Assembly (NCBI GenBank): GCA_900074885.1
Contig: FJUW01000069.1
Coordinates: forward strand, 263,548-327,547
DNA length: 64,000 nucleotides
Source of the DNA: Rhynchosporium graminicola
Taxonomy: Eukaryota; Ascomycota; Leotiomycetes; Helotiales; Ploettnerulaceae
Direction: 5' to 3'
Shown here: positions 22,801 to 34,998 of the stretch, one piece after another
How the letters are laid out: each line of letters opens with the position of its first letter
How positions within the stretch are numbered: position 1 is the first letter of the stretch
Translations under genes and position numbers: made by a program
Notes under the pieces: generated by a model
Database searches by the model: none
Told to the model about the DNA's origin: nothing
Seen by the model: the letters and a program-made list of their open reading frames with translations, nothing else

Positions 22801-25800
22801 GAAATAATTAGAGAGAATAGTAAGAGCTCAGAATTATCGAACCCTTTTACTACCGTTTCTATAGACTTAGGTATATCCCTAAAGACTAATTTCATCAGTT
22901 CTATTATAGAGAACGCTGAGCTTCTATAGCCCTAGGGCATGCGGGTTAGTTATAATTATCTATAGCTTAGCGCAGAGAAGGCATAGATATAGTAGTCTTC
23001 TAGATATAAGTTTACTAACTAATAGGCGTACTTAAGGTCTATTTAGATAAATAGATAATACTTAGGATTACTAAGAAATATAAAGTACTTTACTATAGAT
23101 ATTATTAAGCAGCTAAGCGTCTTTTCTTTTATTTTAGAGTAATTAAATATTACTCTATATTCTCTAGTTTATACCTTAGAGTCTAATCCTTTATCTACTA
23201 TATATAGATAGCTATTCTAATCTGATAGCGCTCCGTTAGCTAAGAGTATACTCTTAAATATCCCATACTTAATTCCCTCCTTAATTATCTTATTTAGCTA
23301 AGTAAGCTTAGCTAGTATATATCTCCTAGCTATATTCTCCTAGATTAGCTTAGAATGTTCTGGGATTCTAGCTCTATAGTAGTAGAGATTAGTAAATAGT
23401 ATATCTTCTAAGCTTATTAAATTAATATATCGATATATATATAGTAGCTTATGAACTTACTTAATTTCTTCTAGTAGTATAGCTATACTAAAAGTTAACT
23501 AGCTCTTAGTAATCTAATTATTTAGAACTTCGTTAGTTACTTCTACTATTAGTAACTTAATAACTCTTCTTTATATAGAGAATACTATAATATGTAGTAC
23601 TTTCTTATTAGATTCTATAGTAATATTCTATGCTTTAGCGTAATTACTATATATTCCAGGCTATTCTGCAGATATAGGTCGATATTAGGATTTCAAGGAG
23701 GGCTTTATAGCTAGATAGCAGGACTAAAGGTAATTACTACGGATTCTCGAAGGTTTTAGCTAAGTTATATTCTTTAAGGATAGAAGAAACTATAATAATA
23801 ACCTGGACTAGGTAATAGCCCTCCTAGTCTCTAGTATATATATAGAAGTAAGGTTAGCTTAAGTAAATAAGGCTAGGAATGAGCCTACTAATATAGAGGA
23901 GTACTGATTTATAATAGGCTTCCTTTCTACTAAGGGTATATAGTCTTTGAAATTTAAAGCTTTAGGAGTCCCTTTTAATATATAAGAAACTTCTAAGATA
24001 TCTACTAAATATCTAAGGTTTCGGGTAGGTATAGTCCTAGAGACCTTCCGATAGCTATAGCGAGCTAGTAATAAGTTTAACGTCGTCTTAAGATAGCTTA
24101 GTAAGTCTAGTTTTTTAAAGAGTTAGAATTACTAGAAGAAGAAGTATCTTTAGAATCGGATTCGGAAGAAGAAGAGTTAGAGGTAGTATTGTTATTAGTA
24201 GTAGAGAGGTCGGAGCTCTCTATAAATCGAATAATTAAATCCGATATATCTTTATTAGATTTCACCTTTAGATATAGAATCAGGTTTAAAGGTATAGATT
24301 CTATAAAGAGAGGGCTTTAAATAGTAGTAGTTATTTCTTTGCTTCGATTACTACTAAGGGTAAGAAGACTTTTATAAATATCGATCTTCGTATTAATAGA
24401 ATATAACTACGGGAGCTTAAGAAGTAAGCTTAGCTCCTTATCGTTTAGACTCTTAGTATCTCTTATAAACGCGTGGACTTTTCGCTATATATCCTTTACT
24501 TTAAAGTTAAATATAATAAACTTAGTAAGCTAATATTATATACTATTTATTATACTATAGCTAACCCCGGTATACCTATAAGAAGCTAGTGGAATCGTTT
24601 TTAACTTCAGATATTACTATAAGGCAGGAGATATAATAACTAAGTTAGAACCTTAGTCTACAGAATATATTCTGACTTTTAATTCTATAATAGTAATCTT
24701 ACTCTTTTTAATTACCTTTATCTTCCTAGGAACCTTCTAGGCCTTATTAGCTAAGTGGACTTATAGTATAACCTATATAAGCTTAAGATTTCTAGTTATA
24801 GCTGCAGATAAGGCTTATATAGATCTAGTGCTAGGTATTAAAGTAAGGTTATTTTTATAAGTTAAAGACTTTAGACTTACTTTCTTCTAGTTATAATATA
24901 TTAATAGTTTACGAAATTACTTTAATATCTCTAGTAATATCTAAAATAATTCTAGAAGATTTATAGTAATATTGATTCTAGTAGCTAAGTCCTTGAAATT
25001 AATTAGCCCTAGTCCTTTACGCCTAACTATCTCTCTTAATTATCTCCCTTTCTTCCTATCTTCTTTTATCGTAGACTTTAGTCTAGATCTTCAAATAACT
25101 ACTTCTAGTTCCTTAGCTATATCCTGCTCCTTAGGAATATTAATCCTTATACGCTTCTTATGCCGGGTCCTATATACTACTCTAGTATAAATACCTTTAT
25201 CTTCCTTCTCTCCTTCTGCTTTATTTCCTAATATCTCTATAGATTCCGCTTAGTACTATAGATTATCTAAAAGTATAATTATAGCTTTTACCTTTCCCGC
25301 TTTATTACTTAACTTAGTAGATCTAGCTTAGATAAATTAATTAAATAAGGTTATTTCTACTAAGCTTAGTATACTAGCTCTATCTGAGCTAGAAGATAAT
25401 ATCATAGATATTATCGATAATAATTTAGAGGTACTAAAAGGAACCTTATTATCTATAGCTCTAGGTCCTTCGATACTATAAAAGTTTCCCTATAATTAAG
25501 TATATAATACTTAGGTAATAGTCTCTAGGAATATAATTTATTTCAAGTGCGTATACTTCTAAAAGGGTAATATAATATTTAGATAGGCTGACTTAAGGTA
25601 GCTATAATATCTATAGCTAATACAGAGGATACTATTCCTCTTAGAGTTATATACTAGAGTTCTATTAATATATAAGTTCAGGCTTTCTCACGCCGGTCGC
25701 AAAGGAGGAATATTAGTAGAAGTATTAATATTAGTTTATATTCCGTTTCTAGAATATAACTACTATCTATCGCCTATATTAAAGTTATTTCGATAGTAAG

Positions 25801-28315
25801 GTAGCTAGTATTACTAAGGTTAGTACTTAGTTCTACTCCTAGCTATCTGCGGAGCTTGAATATTTGAGGTTAGAGGAGCGGTAAGCTATAGTACAAGAAG
25901 TAATTAGGGTAAATAAGTAGGTAGGGAACTTAAAGAATTCTGCCGGGATTAATAGGAGCTCGAAGGATTCTGAGGTAGGCCCGAAGAATTATTCTGCTGA
26001 CTCGAAGCACTAGTATTAGTCTGCACTCTATAGGTGAGCGTGTTCTGGGCATAGGTAGCTAATGTAATATATATAAGTATTCCTATAGCTTACGCGATAT
26101 ACTCTTCTAGTCTATTAAAGTACTTTCTTTTCTCTATCTCTTTTTCTATTTTCTCTTATGCCTTAATTAACTATTACGATAGATATAGCACCTTATACGT
26201 TCTCTATAAGTATAGAACGCGTAGAATATTATTATTTAAAGTATAAACTCTTAGCTTATTATCTTTAATTCCTTAGATAAAAGCCTAGGTAAGAGAGGTA
26301 AGGATATACTTATTAGAGGTCTTCTTAGGTAGTAAAGGTTCTCCTAGACTTTTCTTAATATTAGTAATTTCTATACGCTTAAGAAAAGTTATAATATAGT
26401 AGTAGTAAGAGGTGAGGTTCTCGTGTTTACTTTAAATAAAGTTTAATACTTTAGCTATAATATCTACTTTATCTAAGGGTAAGTTATTATCTAAGTATTA
26501 AGTCTTAAGCTACTTAATAACTTCTTATTTCTCCTCCTTACTTATATATACTTTATTTTATATAATCTCTTTTATTCTTATATCTGAAACGTTAGGAAGT
26601 ATCGCTACTTAGTAAAATCGTAATAGCTCTTAGGTATATAGGTACAAGTAGTATTAGACCTTCTACCTTAAAGTTATAGTTAAGGCGGTCTAGCTATTAT
26701 ACTACTAGTATATCTCTATTACTATAGAAGTCCTTAGCTCTATTAAATCGGAGTATTTTCATTCTAGATATTCTAAATATCTTACCTTTCTTACTCTCCT
26801 TAACTTTCTCTCGAGCAGTCTTAATATCTATCTTAGAGTTTAATTTCTACTAAATCCTTTCTTTTAGCTACTCTATTATTTCTCTAAGCTAAGTTTAATT
26901 ATATATTATATAGCTCTGATCGAAGACAGAAACCTTAAAGGCTTATAGAGAGGTTAGTATTTTAGCTACCTCTAGTGTTTCTCCTCTCTCCTTTATAATC
27001 GTATTATCTTAATATAGTAGCTATATTAGCTTTATTATCTCGGCTAATAGTTAGAGGTTTTAGGTTTAGGCTATATTTAGTAGCTTCTTTAGTATTAATA
27101 GAGCAAATAATTCTTAAGAAGTTATACTTTCCTAGATATTTTTTAGCTTATAATAATAAGTATTAGATATAGAGCTTATTCTTATTAAATATTTAACTAG
27201 TACGAAAGTTTAGAAAATTAGTATAAATTCTGAAGACTCTAGTATATATAACTATATAATTAGTAATTCCCCCGATATATCGTAGCTACTATATCTTAAG
27301 AGTTATAATATCTTCTAGCTAGAAAGTTAATATATAGAGTTTATCTTAACTACTAATATAGTACTAGATTAGCTTAGGGGAGACTACGTAGAAGTTACAG
27401 GGAAAGGTGGGGTTAGCTTCGAGACTGCTCGAGCTAAGATAAGGTAAGTAAGCTCCTCGATATTCGGGTTCTCGAAAATTCGAAATTTAGAGAACTTTCG
27501 AGTTAATCCCTTTAGTTCTTTATAGAGATTTATATATAAGGGCTATAAAATAGTATAAGGAAGTACTGAATCTACTACGTCAGATTCTGAAGTTTAGTAG
27601 TTAGGGTATATCCTAAGCGACTATATAAGTATATTATTTATTAACTCCTAGAAGGAAGAATTAATATCGTTAGATTCTTTACTACTAGAGTACTAAGTAT
27701 TATTAATATATTATAGTAATTATAGCTAGTTGCAGTAGTATTATTTAGCTTTTAGCGTTGATATTATCTATAGTTAGCTCGAAGCCAGGTTAGCGGTAAT
27801 ATTCTTGTTTCGAGGTGAGCTCGAAAGGGAGATAGCGGGGCCGGTTTATATCACTCGAGGCTCTCGAAGGGAAGAGCTAGGATATAGGGTTTCGAGATAA
27901 TCTTTACTTAGGATATGACTTCTATACCCGGATATAGGGTTATTATCCTTAGGGAAGCTGCAGGTAGTAGATCTAGATACTTCCTTCTACTATTTCTAAG
28001 GCCTAGAAGAATCCTGAAATATATAGGAGTACTTAGTGCAAATAGTTACGTATAGCTAGGAGGGTATATATCCTTATAATTTAAGGCCTTCTGATACTAT
28101 AGGATTCTTCATAGATATTCCGTCGATATCTAGGGTTTACTAAGGGCTTATACCCGAAATTTTAAGGCGATCTGGATATCTTAGGCGCTATAGTAGTATT
28201 AGGTACTACTAGTACTATTACTATACTCGGTAGTTTCTTCTAGAGAAGAAATTGAAATACGAAAGAATTACTAGTAAATAGAGATATAGCTTAATCTCTC
28301 CCTACGGTAGTCACT

Positions 28316-28449
28316 AGAAAAGGTATAGGAACAGAACCTCTTGAGAAGCGTAGTTATATTATAGAGAAAGTCTGGAGACCTTGGAAAGAAAGCTATAGGA
28401 GGGAGAGGTCTATGCGCTACTAGCTAGGTATAAATCCAGTGATATCACA
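28316..28449 (-). repeat. Right (5') LTR of the 8.7-kb gypsy element, 134 bp
   Basis: Same 134-bp unit as the left LTR. Just inside it, on the minus strand, AGTGACTACCGTAGG abuts the LTR and may be a RIP-altered tRNA primer site (an original TGGTGACTACC would be the complement of an acceptor stem ending CCA). Confidence 0.88.
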
Positions 28450-29547
28450 ATGCTGTGGGTGACGATAGGCGGGTTAGTCTGGTTAACAGATTTGATTTAC
28501 CGAGAAAGGGAATGCATCCTAGACATCTTACTGCGCATCCGTCTGGAAATTATCTCTATGTATTGATGGAGCATGAAAATACGATTGTGGAATATTCGTT
28601 GGATGCGAAGACAGGTGTACCATTGAATATTAGTGAGACGTACTCGCTACTTCCACAAGGTGCGCTCGAAATCCAAGCAGTTCCACGAGTTTGCTAACAA
28701 GTGATGGAGGGAAGAACTCGTCCGGCTATTGGTCTGCTGAAGTAACGCTATCCTCCAGCAAACGCCTTCTATGGGCATCTGCCCGAGCCAAAACAGACGC
28801 GGACTATGTGGGATACATCTCTTGTTTCTCACTCGACAAGAGCGGAAAGATCGGAGAGTTGTTGTTCATTGAGCCGACGACCACTACTGGAGGAATCGCC
28901 AATCAAATATCGCCGGCGCCGTTTATTGATGAGTGGATAGCGTTGTCGGACTTTCCCAGGGGTTATGTTGATATCTGGCAGGTCAAGAATATCTCAGCGG
29001 TAGGACGAGTCACGGCAAGGCCTGTTGCGAAAGTTGAAATTGCAGATGGTGGATGCTGCGCGAACAGTATTTGGTACGACTGATGGGAAGGTTGCAAAGA
29101 TTTTTGTTTCACGGAAGTTCTCATATGTATTGGAGCTGAACCGAATACTCATCAAGTGAGCAAGTACAGTACTAGTTAACTGCTACTACAAAGACCTCTG
29201 TTTCGTACCAAAACTCGAGACAAACACTTCCAAGTTTATTGACCCTAGCAGAGGCTTACTCGCCCACCCAATCTGTTATAAAGACATTTGATGAGACAGG
29301 TACCTACATAGAGAATTATACAAGTGGTTGTAAGCTAAAGTTGAAACAGAATGTTTGTAGAGCTTTCAAATTAAATTTAAATGAATCTTAGATTACTCGA
29401 CTTCTTGCTTATTTAGAGAGTGATTAGGTGAGTTAGATAAAACGTTTTTGGGGGCACATACTAGTATCTATAACCTGTCAAAAGTTTTACAATATTCAAG
29501 AAAGTATCAAAAGTTGTAGTTGTGAAAAGTCTAAGCTCTGATTACAT

Positions 29548-30170
29548 GAGTTTACATGCGGCCGAAGTGCTAGACCTGAAGGAAAACTATGAAGAAGCAG
29601 ACCAAGCGTCACAGGAAGCGGTCAACATCTCAAATCAAGAGCGAGGAAGAGAGAGAAACCAATCACCATGAATGCTATTACTATGCGGATTGGGCAACTA
29701 TAGTGCTGCTAGATACATGTGTAGAGACAGTCTAGCTATGAGCAAGATCGTGAACGGGCCTGGGCACAGAGGTACACTGGCTATAATGAATGGTCTTGCT
29801 CTTTTTCCAGATTTTACCGGTGATCTTGACGAAGCAGAGTTTCTGTATCAAGAACCCCTGGGCTTCTGTGAGAAGCTCCATGGGCGGAAGCACCAGGAAA
29901 CACTGAACACAAGCCTGGCTGGGTCTGATAATAAATCTATGAAAGCAACATAAATCGAAAGAGGCGGAAGTGCTCTTCCGCCGATTCTTTTTTTGAGTTT
30001 GAAAGCGTACGCGGATGGCAACATCCACGTTCGATAAAATTTCTTGGGTGGATGGAAGGCTGCCTAAGAGATTTGGGCAAGCGTGTGGAGGCAGCAGAGA
30101 TTCTAAATCTGCGCGAGGAGTCAGAGGAAGCGAAGAAGCGACAACTTCCAGAAATCTCAGGCTCTTGAGT
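29548..30170 (+). pseudogene. Relic of a tetratricopeptide (kinesin-light-chain-type TPR) protein
   Basis: Several consecutive TPR units in differing frames: LKENYEEADQASQEAVNISNQ at about 29570-29640, then LGNYSAARYMCRDSLAMSK with GDLDEAEFLYQEPLGFCEKLHG and KHQETLNT from 29672 to 29920, then LRDLGKRVEAAEILNLREES near 30060-30125. The helix-turn-helix pattern with Leu, Gly, Tyr and Ala-Glu positions is that of the 42-residue TPRs found in fungal NLR-like and kinesin-light-chain-like proteins. Stops and frameshifts separate the units, so it is a decayed C-terminal piece. No NB-ARC or HET part is seen nearby. Confidence 0.6.
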
Positions 30171-30920
30171 TTCGTTCACGGATAATGGCAGGCCGTCAAA
30201 GAGAAGGGGATATGGCGATGGCATCCATGTGGTTGGGAGACCACGGGCCATAACTAAGGCGGAAGTTCACGCGATGGAACTGCATTAATTATAGTCGAGC
30301 CAAGTGGATCTACAGGTATGTGACAAAATTTTCTTGGGATTCGGCTGATGATCGACAATGCGTAAACCGGGATTGTTTTGGGAATTGGTTGTCAAGTTGG
30401 CAGTAACTGAACCTGCGCAATTTCGAACCGGGTCGGACTGTAAGTGATGCTGGGTAAGAATCTTCTAGTTCTCTCATTTCCAGAATTTTATACATGTTTT
30501 AATTATACTTTCGTACATACACGTAGAAGAAATGTCACCAAACCTGCAAATCTGTGATACTATTCGCATTTACAGAAGACAGAAAAGAACTCAACTATCC
30601 ACGTAACCACTGGGTCGAGAATTCTATTTGGGTAAAACAATCTCGTAACTTGGTGTTTTTTTACACAGGAGCGATCGTCGGAGACACCTCGCTTTAGCAT
30701 CTACAAGCAAGGGCTGCTTCATCTGCATACACCGTAGTGATTATAAGTCAAGTGCTTAGAGTATACTCTGAGTAACTCAGAGTAGGCTTGAGCGAAGTTG
30801 AGTACGCTAAATTCAGAGTTGAGTTAAGTACTACCCTAGCCTCAACTCAAGTGAAGTCAATCTATTCACTACGCTGTCTGCAAAATAAGTGTTATTATGT
30901 CCTGGAGAGCAAGTATCAAT

Positions 30921-31753
30921 CTACTTCCAAGAAAAGCTCTCTACACAAGTCCACTTCAACCCATCGCTAGCAACCAGATTCTGCTCCAACACAACCTGAT
31001 CATCCGTAAAGATTCCCCTAGGAATGAACGCCTTCCCAATCTCAACAATAGGCTGCCATCCCCTCTCAGAATCCCACATCCACCTTCCCACACTAATCTC
31101 CTCCCCCTTCCTCAACACACCCTGAACGAAAACCCCAACTCTAGCTAACACACCTCTAACGCCCCCCTCCTCATCCTCCGTCCTAAGAACCCAGCTCCTA
31201 AACTCTTCCTCTCCATCCACCTTCCCAACCTCAAAATCCACCCAACACTCCTCATACTTCTCCACCTCTCCACTTTCCGGGTTCACCATAGCGCCGTACT
31301 CCATCGTCGTTCCATCAGGCTGCGGATACATATCACCTTCATCCTGGACCTCATCTGTAGTCTTATTATCGACCCAGTGAGTCCATACCGTGTGTGAGGG
31401 TTTGATGATCTCGGTCTCGTGACCGGGAACGGAGGAGTAGACGGCTGGAGTGGGGGAAGATGTTCCTGCGAAACCCCATTCGAGGCGGGTGATGGGGAGG
31501 GGGGCGAGGGACGGGATTGATGGCTCTGTCTCGGTGGTCGGGAGATAGATACGGAGGTCTACGAAGTGTTTTCCGGCTGTTGTTAAGACGAGGGTACTGG
31601 GTGCATGTTAGAGCGATCATGAGGAGGCGTGGACTATATATACTCGGTGTTTTCACCGGCAGGTTTGTCCTTTTTGTGTTAGTAGGCTTCTGAGAAGTGG
31701 TTTGTAGTACTTACACCCCATTTTATGAATTTACGGGTCGAGATATGAGCCAT
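30921..31753 (-). CDS. HRI1-family protein, 246 aa
   Basis: Exons on the minus strand are 31753-31715, a 26-nt micro-exon 31669-31644, and 31596-30921. Introns begin GTAAGT and GTATAT and end AAG and CAG; the frame closes at 246 aa. The protein reads MAHISTRKFIKWG, then DTLVLTT...GKHFVDLRIYLP, RLEWGFAGTS, HTVWTHWVDNK, GRWMWDSERGW and ends with a VASDGLKWTCVESFSW block. The FVDLR...WGFAGT opening and the GLxW near the C-terminus match the Hri1 two-barrel fold of yeasts and other fungi, a cytosolic protein of poorly known function. The call rests on motif order; confidence in the gene itself is higher than in the name. Confidence 0.8.
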
Positions 31754-32154
31754 GATTGAGTGTCGTAGTTGTAGCTTAGAGTTCAGCCTCAAGTGATGTT
31801 GAAGTGGATTGGGCCTTTTATCGCTTATCATCTCGGGATAAAAACGTGTGGTGATTTCACGGATTCGGATTTTTGGAACTAGTGTATTGAATTGCGAGGG
31901 CACGTAGTGATATCACTTAAGAGTAATTTTGCTTATGACAATTAAGCTTTCTGGCGTCATTATATAGTACAAGAAGAGAGGAGACCCGAAAGCCAGAGCA
32001 GCATTACCATCAAGACATCAGTAGTAAGACAAGGACACGAATACACGCCTGACTAACCCATCCTGAGAAATAGCGGTCCTGGAAGACATCTCCATGCCAC
32101 GTTTACACCCAAAAGCAACGCTCAAAAGCAACAAAAGTATTATCCGGTCTCAGT

Positions 32155-33189
32155 TCAATTAGTCGCTTTCTCCCGGAGCCGAGCGCCTGAAGCCCTATAC
32201 CACACGTCTCCTCCCCATCTCATTGCTCTCTCAACGGCCGCGGTAGGCGTGAGTGCCGGTCGAACATCGAGGTAGAAGACTGGCTCGCCTGTGGGATCAT
32301 CTGGTCCAGAATAGTAGTCGATAATGTATCTAACTTCCTTCTTCTGGCCGGCAATTTCTCGCTGCACAAACCAATCGTGGCGATCAAACGGAGGCTCAGT
32401 ACTATATATGGTCAGTAGCTTTCCACGAAAAGTAAGCTTCGTCCTTACGCAAAAGCACTTGGGTATATCCATCCCATAACCTGGATCATAGCCGCCTTTG
32501 GTGTCATCTCCTTCGGCCTTCCCATAAATCGCATAAGACTCGGCTGGGCAACGCCATCGAAGTTTGCACCCTCTTCATGGTTTGCGCCAGCCATCGAGCC
32601 TTGCTCTCCTCTCTTACACATCTCCCATCCCCTTTTCAAGCCACCTCCGAATCTGCGCTCCCATTCCACGATCTCGGCCCAGGCGCCTTCATTCAAGAAA
32701 TTGTGAACCGCAACCATGCTCTCTATAGCAGTCGCATCTGTGTCCGTATATCCCTTTCGCAGTAACGCATTGTACATCTGCTGCGGAGATGGGTATTCCC
32801 AGTTCCCGTCTCCAGTGCCCTTCGGAATGGTCGATGGCTCGCGCTCGGTTGGGAGAGCCACTTTCTGATCTTTTGCTCGATCCTGAGACAGATCGGAGAA
32901 CATGTAATTCAGAGGATTGTATTTGGCGAATTTGGAGGGTGCTTGGGTTTCTAAAGAGGAGTCGGGGGGAGTGTATGGGCAGGCTGATTCGGTGGAGGGC
33001 AAAGGAGCTTTTGCTACTGCAGCAGAACTCTTGTGCATTGGACATGATGGCTATGATGTGTTAGTTGCTTATATGGAGCGAAATCAAACGGCATACCGGT
33101 GGAACAGCATTATTTTCTGTTGGCATTGGATGAGGCGCACTCCTCGCATTCACAAGAGATACATCGTTGTCTGCCCAGAACCATCCCAT
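32155..33189 (-). CDS. CYC3: Cytochrome c heme lyase (holocytochrome c synthase), 313 aa
   Basis: Exons on the minus strand are 33189-33097, 33050-32449 and 32401-32155; introns of 46 and 47 nt; the frame closes to 313 aa. It attaches heme to apocytochrome c (or c1) in the mitochondrial intermembrane space. Visible hallmarks are the MGWFWAD start, two CP heme-regulatory motifs (PSCPMH at the exon 1/2 junction and ACPY), [14 protein letters not shown], the heme-ligand His region [35 protein letters not shown] and PFDRHDWFV...EVRYIIDYY followed by DVRPAL. A later ATG (33038) also gives an open frame but would lose the first CP motif, so 33189 is preferred. Whether it serves cytochrome c or c1 is not certain. 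Confidence 0.93.
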
Positions 33190-33740
33190 GATTGCCTGGT
33201 AGGACGATTAATAATATTGAGCAGTTTCAAAAGACAGAAAGATCTTGATAGGAAGGGATCAAAATTGGCAAATAACTAAGGGTGCTCTGTTGGTGAGGTT
33301 GATAGTGATAGTGTTGTAAGTCAACGGAGGCGACTCGCTGGATCATCATAAAATTCTGCCGCATGGCCCCATATATATATATATACACCGCCATCGGCTA
33401 ACAAACCTAAACGAATGTTTGTTGTCTTTCATAACTCCATCATTTTCTCCGACTTCACAGCATTTATATATAGTTTTCATCTTCGATTCAGTGTACATGA
33501 ATCAACAAGTCAAATTCAAGTTGCTGGAAAAGTTTTGAAGAGCAAAGCCTGTCCTACAGTGAATTACGCAGTCCCGAGGCTCATAAGTGGGGCTAAAACA
33601 AACTTTCGTGCCGTGGTTTCACTCGAGCTTTGCCACTCACTGCCTCGTCATTTCTGGTTTGCCTTCACTACATGATATCTTAAATCATCGAAGTACATGC
33701 TATTTTACCCCAGTCCGCGCTCCGGTATTTGATTGATAAG
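33190..33740. promoter_or_regulatory. Divergent intergenic region with a TA microsatellite
   Basis: This 550-bp gap separates the start codons of the heme lyase (minus) and the EamA transporter (plus). A short (TA) run lies at about 33371-33386. No specific binding site was recognised. Confidence 0.4.
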
Positions 33741-34998
33741 ATGGCACGCCGACATAGCAGTGTCGGCGACTATGAGTCCGCCGGCATCGAGCCGCCAGAA
33801 AGCGTATGGAGTACTGTTTGGAGAGAGAATAGGGGTGCATTGTACATTATCCTGGCCCAGGTTTTTGGCTCGTCAATGGATGCCATTGTCAGGTTTTTGC
33901 AACAGGGCGGAAATCGAATGCATCCCTTCCAGGTATGAGAACCCACATTTTACTTAATCAAGAACACTCGATAGTCCGGAACCTGCACCGCTAACGTAAA
34001 TTCAGATTATAGTTGGGCGTATGGGTATCACGTTTGTCCTTAGTAGTCTGTATATGTGGTGGACGAAAGTGCCCAACTTTCCACTCGGCGATCCAAAAGT
34101 CAGATTATGGCTCTTTCTCCGTGCTTTCTTCGGTTTTGGTGGAATGTACTGTCTAGTTTGTAAGGTCTTAAACAGTTCAAGCAAGGTTTATTCTCGTTTT
34201 CTAACAATTATAGATTCCGTTCATTACCTGCCATTGGCTGAAGCAACCGTCTTGCGGTTTCTCGTACCCCTCTTCACAGCATGGGCATGTTCCGTATTCC
34301 TCGGCCAGACGTTCTTCAGAAAAGACATCATTGCTGGACTTGTCGCCATGATTGGCGTCATCTTCATTGCTCATCCCGCAAGCATTTTTGGCAAAGTCGA
34401 CGATATGTACAAAGTGACCGATGCAGATGAAGCTGATCATGTCACTTCTAATCAACGTCTCATCGCCATCGCTGTTTCTCTACTTGGTGTTCTTGGTGCT
34501 GTAGGTGCATACACTATGATTCGGGTCGTTGGTGATCGAGCTCATGCTCTGATTTCAGTCAACTATTTCGCTTTCTTCAGTACGGCGTCTTCCGCGATTG
34601 CGCTACTTGTCATTCCTGGAATCGGATTCACCATGACCCATGATGCGCGACAATGGATTCTCTTAGCATTGGTGGGTATTTTCGGATTCATCCTCCAATT
34701 CCTCTTGACTGCCGGCCTGCAGCTAGACAGAAGCAGCAAGGCTACGAGTATGTTGTATACACAGGTACTCTTTGCCTTATCATTTGACTGGGCTATCTGG
34801 GGTGTTATTCCAGGTGGTTGGAGTCTGTTTGGTGGAGCAATTGTCATTGGGAGTACGTTGTGGTCAGCATTGCAGAAACCTCAGAAAGAGGCTACGGATC
34901 TTGCGAAAAGCCCAGTGCTCGATGAAGAGAGTCCGCTGCTCGGTGCCGAGGCTCGGAATACGGACGCTGATCGGAGAAGAGAAAGTTCGAGCACTTAG
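33741..34998 (+). CDS. EamA/DMT-superfamily transporter (SLC35G-like), 376 aa
   Basis: Exons 33741-33932, 34006-34159 and 34214-34998. The second intron is exactly 54 nt with no stop, so the unspliced frame stays open; it is called an intron because it has GTAAGG, a CTAAC branch and a TATAG end, and removal restores the family block VYSVHYLPLAEATVLRFLVPLFT. The protein has about ten hydrophobic segments in two EamA repeats, with REN..ALYIILAQVFGSSMDA near the start and ALISVNYFAFFSTASSAIALL and FILQFLLTAGLQLDRSSKATSMLYTQ in the second half. It ends in a hydrophilic tail with EESPLLG. It is an integral membrane protein, likely of a drug/metabolite transporter type; the substrate is unknown. 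Confidence 0.9.

Larger units (their letters stand above)
19744..28449 (-). mobile_element. Ty3/gypsy LTR retrotransposon, RIP-degraded, 8.7 kb
   Basis: The element is bounded by 134-bp direct repeats and a 5-bp target duplication ATGCT at 19739-19743 and 28450-28454. On the minus strand the LTR begins TGTGATATCACTGG. Reverse transcriptase is visible on the minus strand around 22.4-22.8 kb: the catalytic block reads FYINNIF, the expected FYIDDIF with Asp codons changed by G-to-A transitions, followed by RLL...LKLSFKKCLLF. A Ser-rich acidic tract near 24.15 kb and an Asn/Gln/Ser-rich tract near 25.9 kb fit the upstream Gag region. CpA and TpG are strongly depleted across the interior and no open frame survives, so it is non-functional. 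Integrase is expected between RT and the left LTR but was not traced motif by motif. Confidence 0.9.
19122..29083 (+). pseudogene. Lactonase, 7-bladed beta-propeller family gene split by an LTR retrotransposon
   Basis: Exon 1 is 19122-19319, beginning with a signal-peptide-like MMISFGIFTLHLCLAGSSLA. Exon 2 starts at 19381 and reads in frame to 19743, where an 8.7-kb element is inserted, then resumes in the same frame at 28455. Family features include WIAFDHKKENIYGA, SGSWGGPDGCGM, HGLIFGLGDKILYSADL, then after the element GMHPRHLTAHPSGNYLYVLMEHEN and a C-terminal GGCCANSIWYD. The last exon is 28702-29083; a 62-nt intron 28640-28701 (GTACTC...AAG) keeps frame, though the family's usual YSLLP block then falls in the intron, so that junction is uncertain. 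Relatives include carboxy-cis,cis-muconate cyclases and 6-phosphogluconolactonase-like proteins. The halves show no premature stop besides the insertion, so inactivation looks recent relative to gene decay. Confidence 0.85.

Noticed and set aside
24972..25190. 72-codon plus-strand frame inside the 8.7-kb gypsy element
   Set aside because: It is Leu/Ser/Ile-rich, typical of the reverse strand of a Lys/Glu-rich region, and the element runs on the other strand.
25781..26040. Plus-strand Lys/Glu-rich tract inside the 8.7-kb element, suggestive of an antisense gene there too
   Set aside because: The minus strand in the same place gives an Asn/Gln/Ser-rich frame that fits the expected Gag position; I could not decide between strands, so no claim is made.
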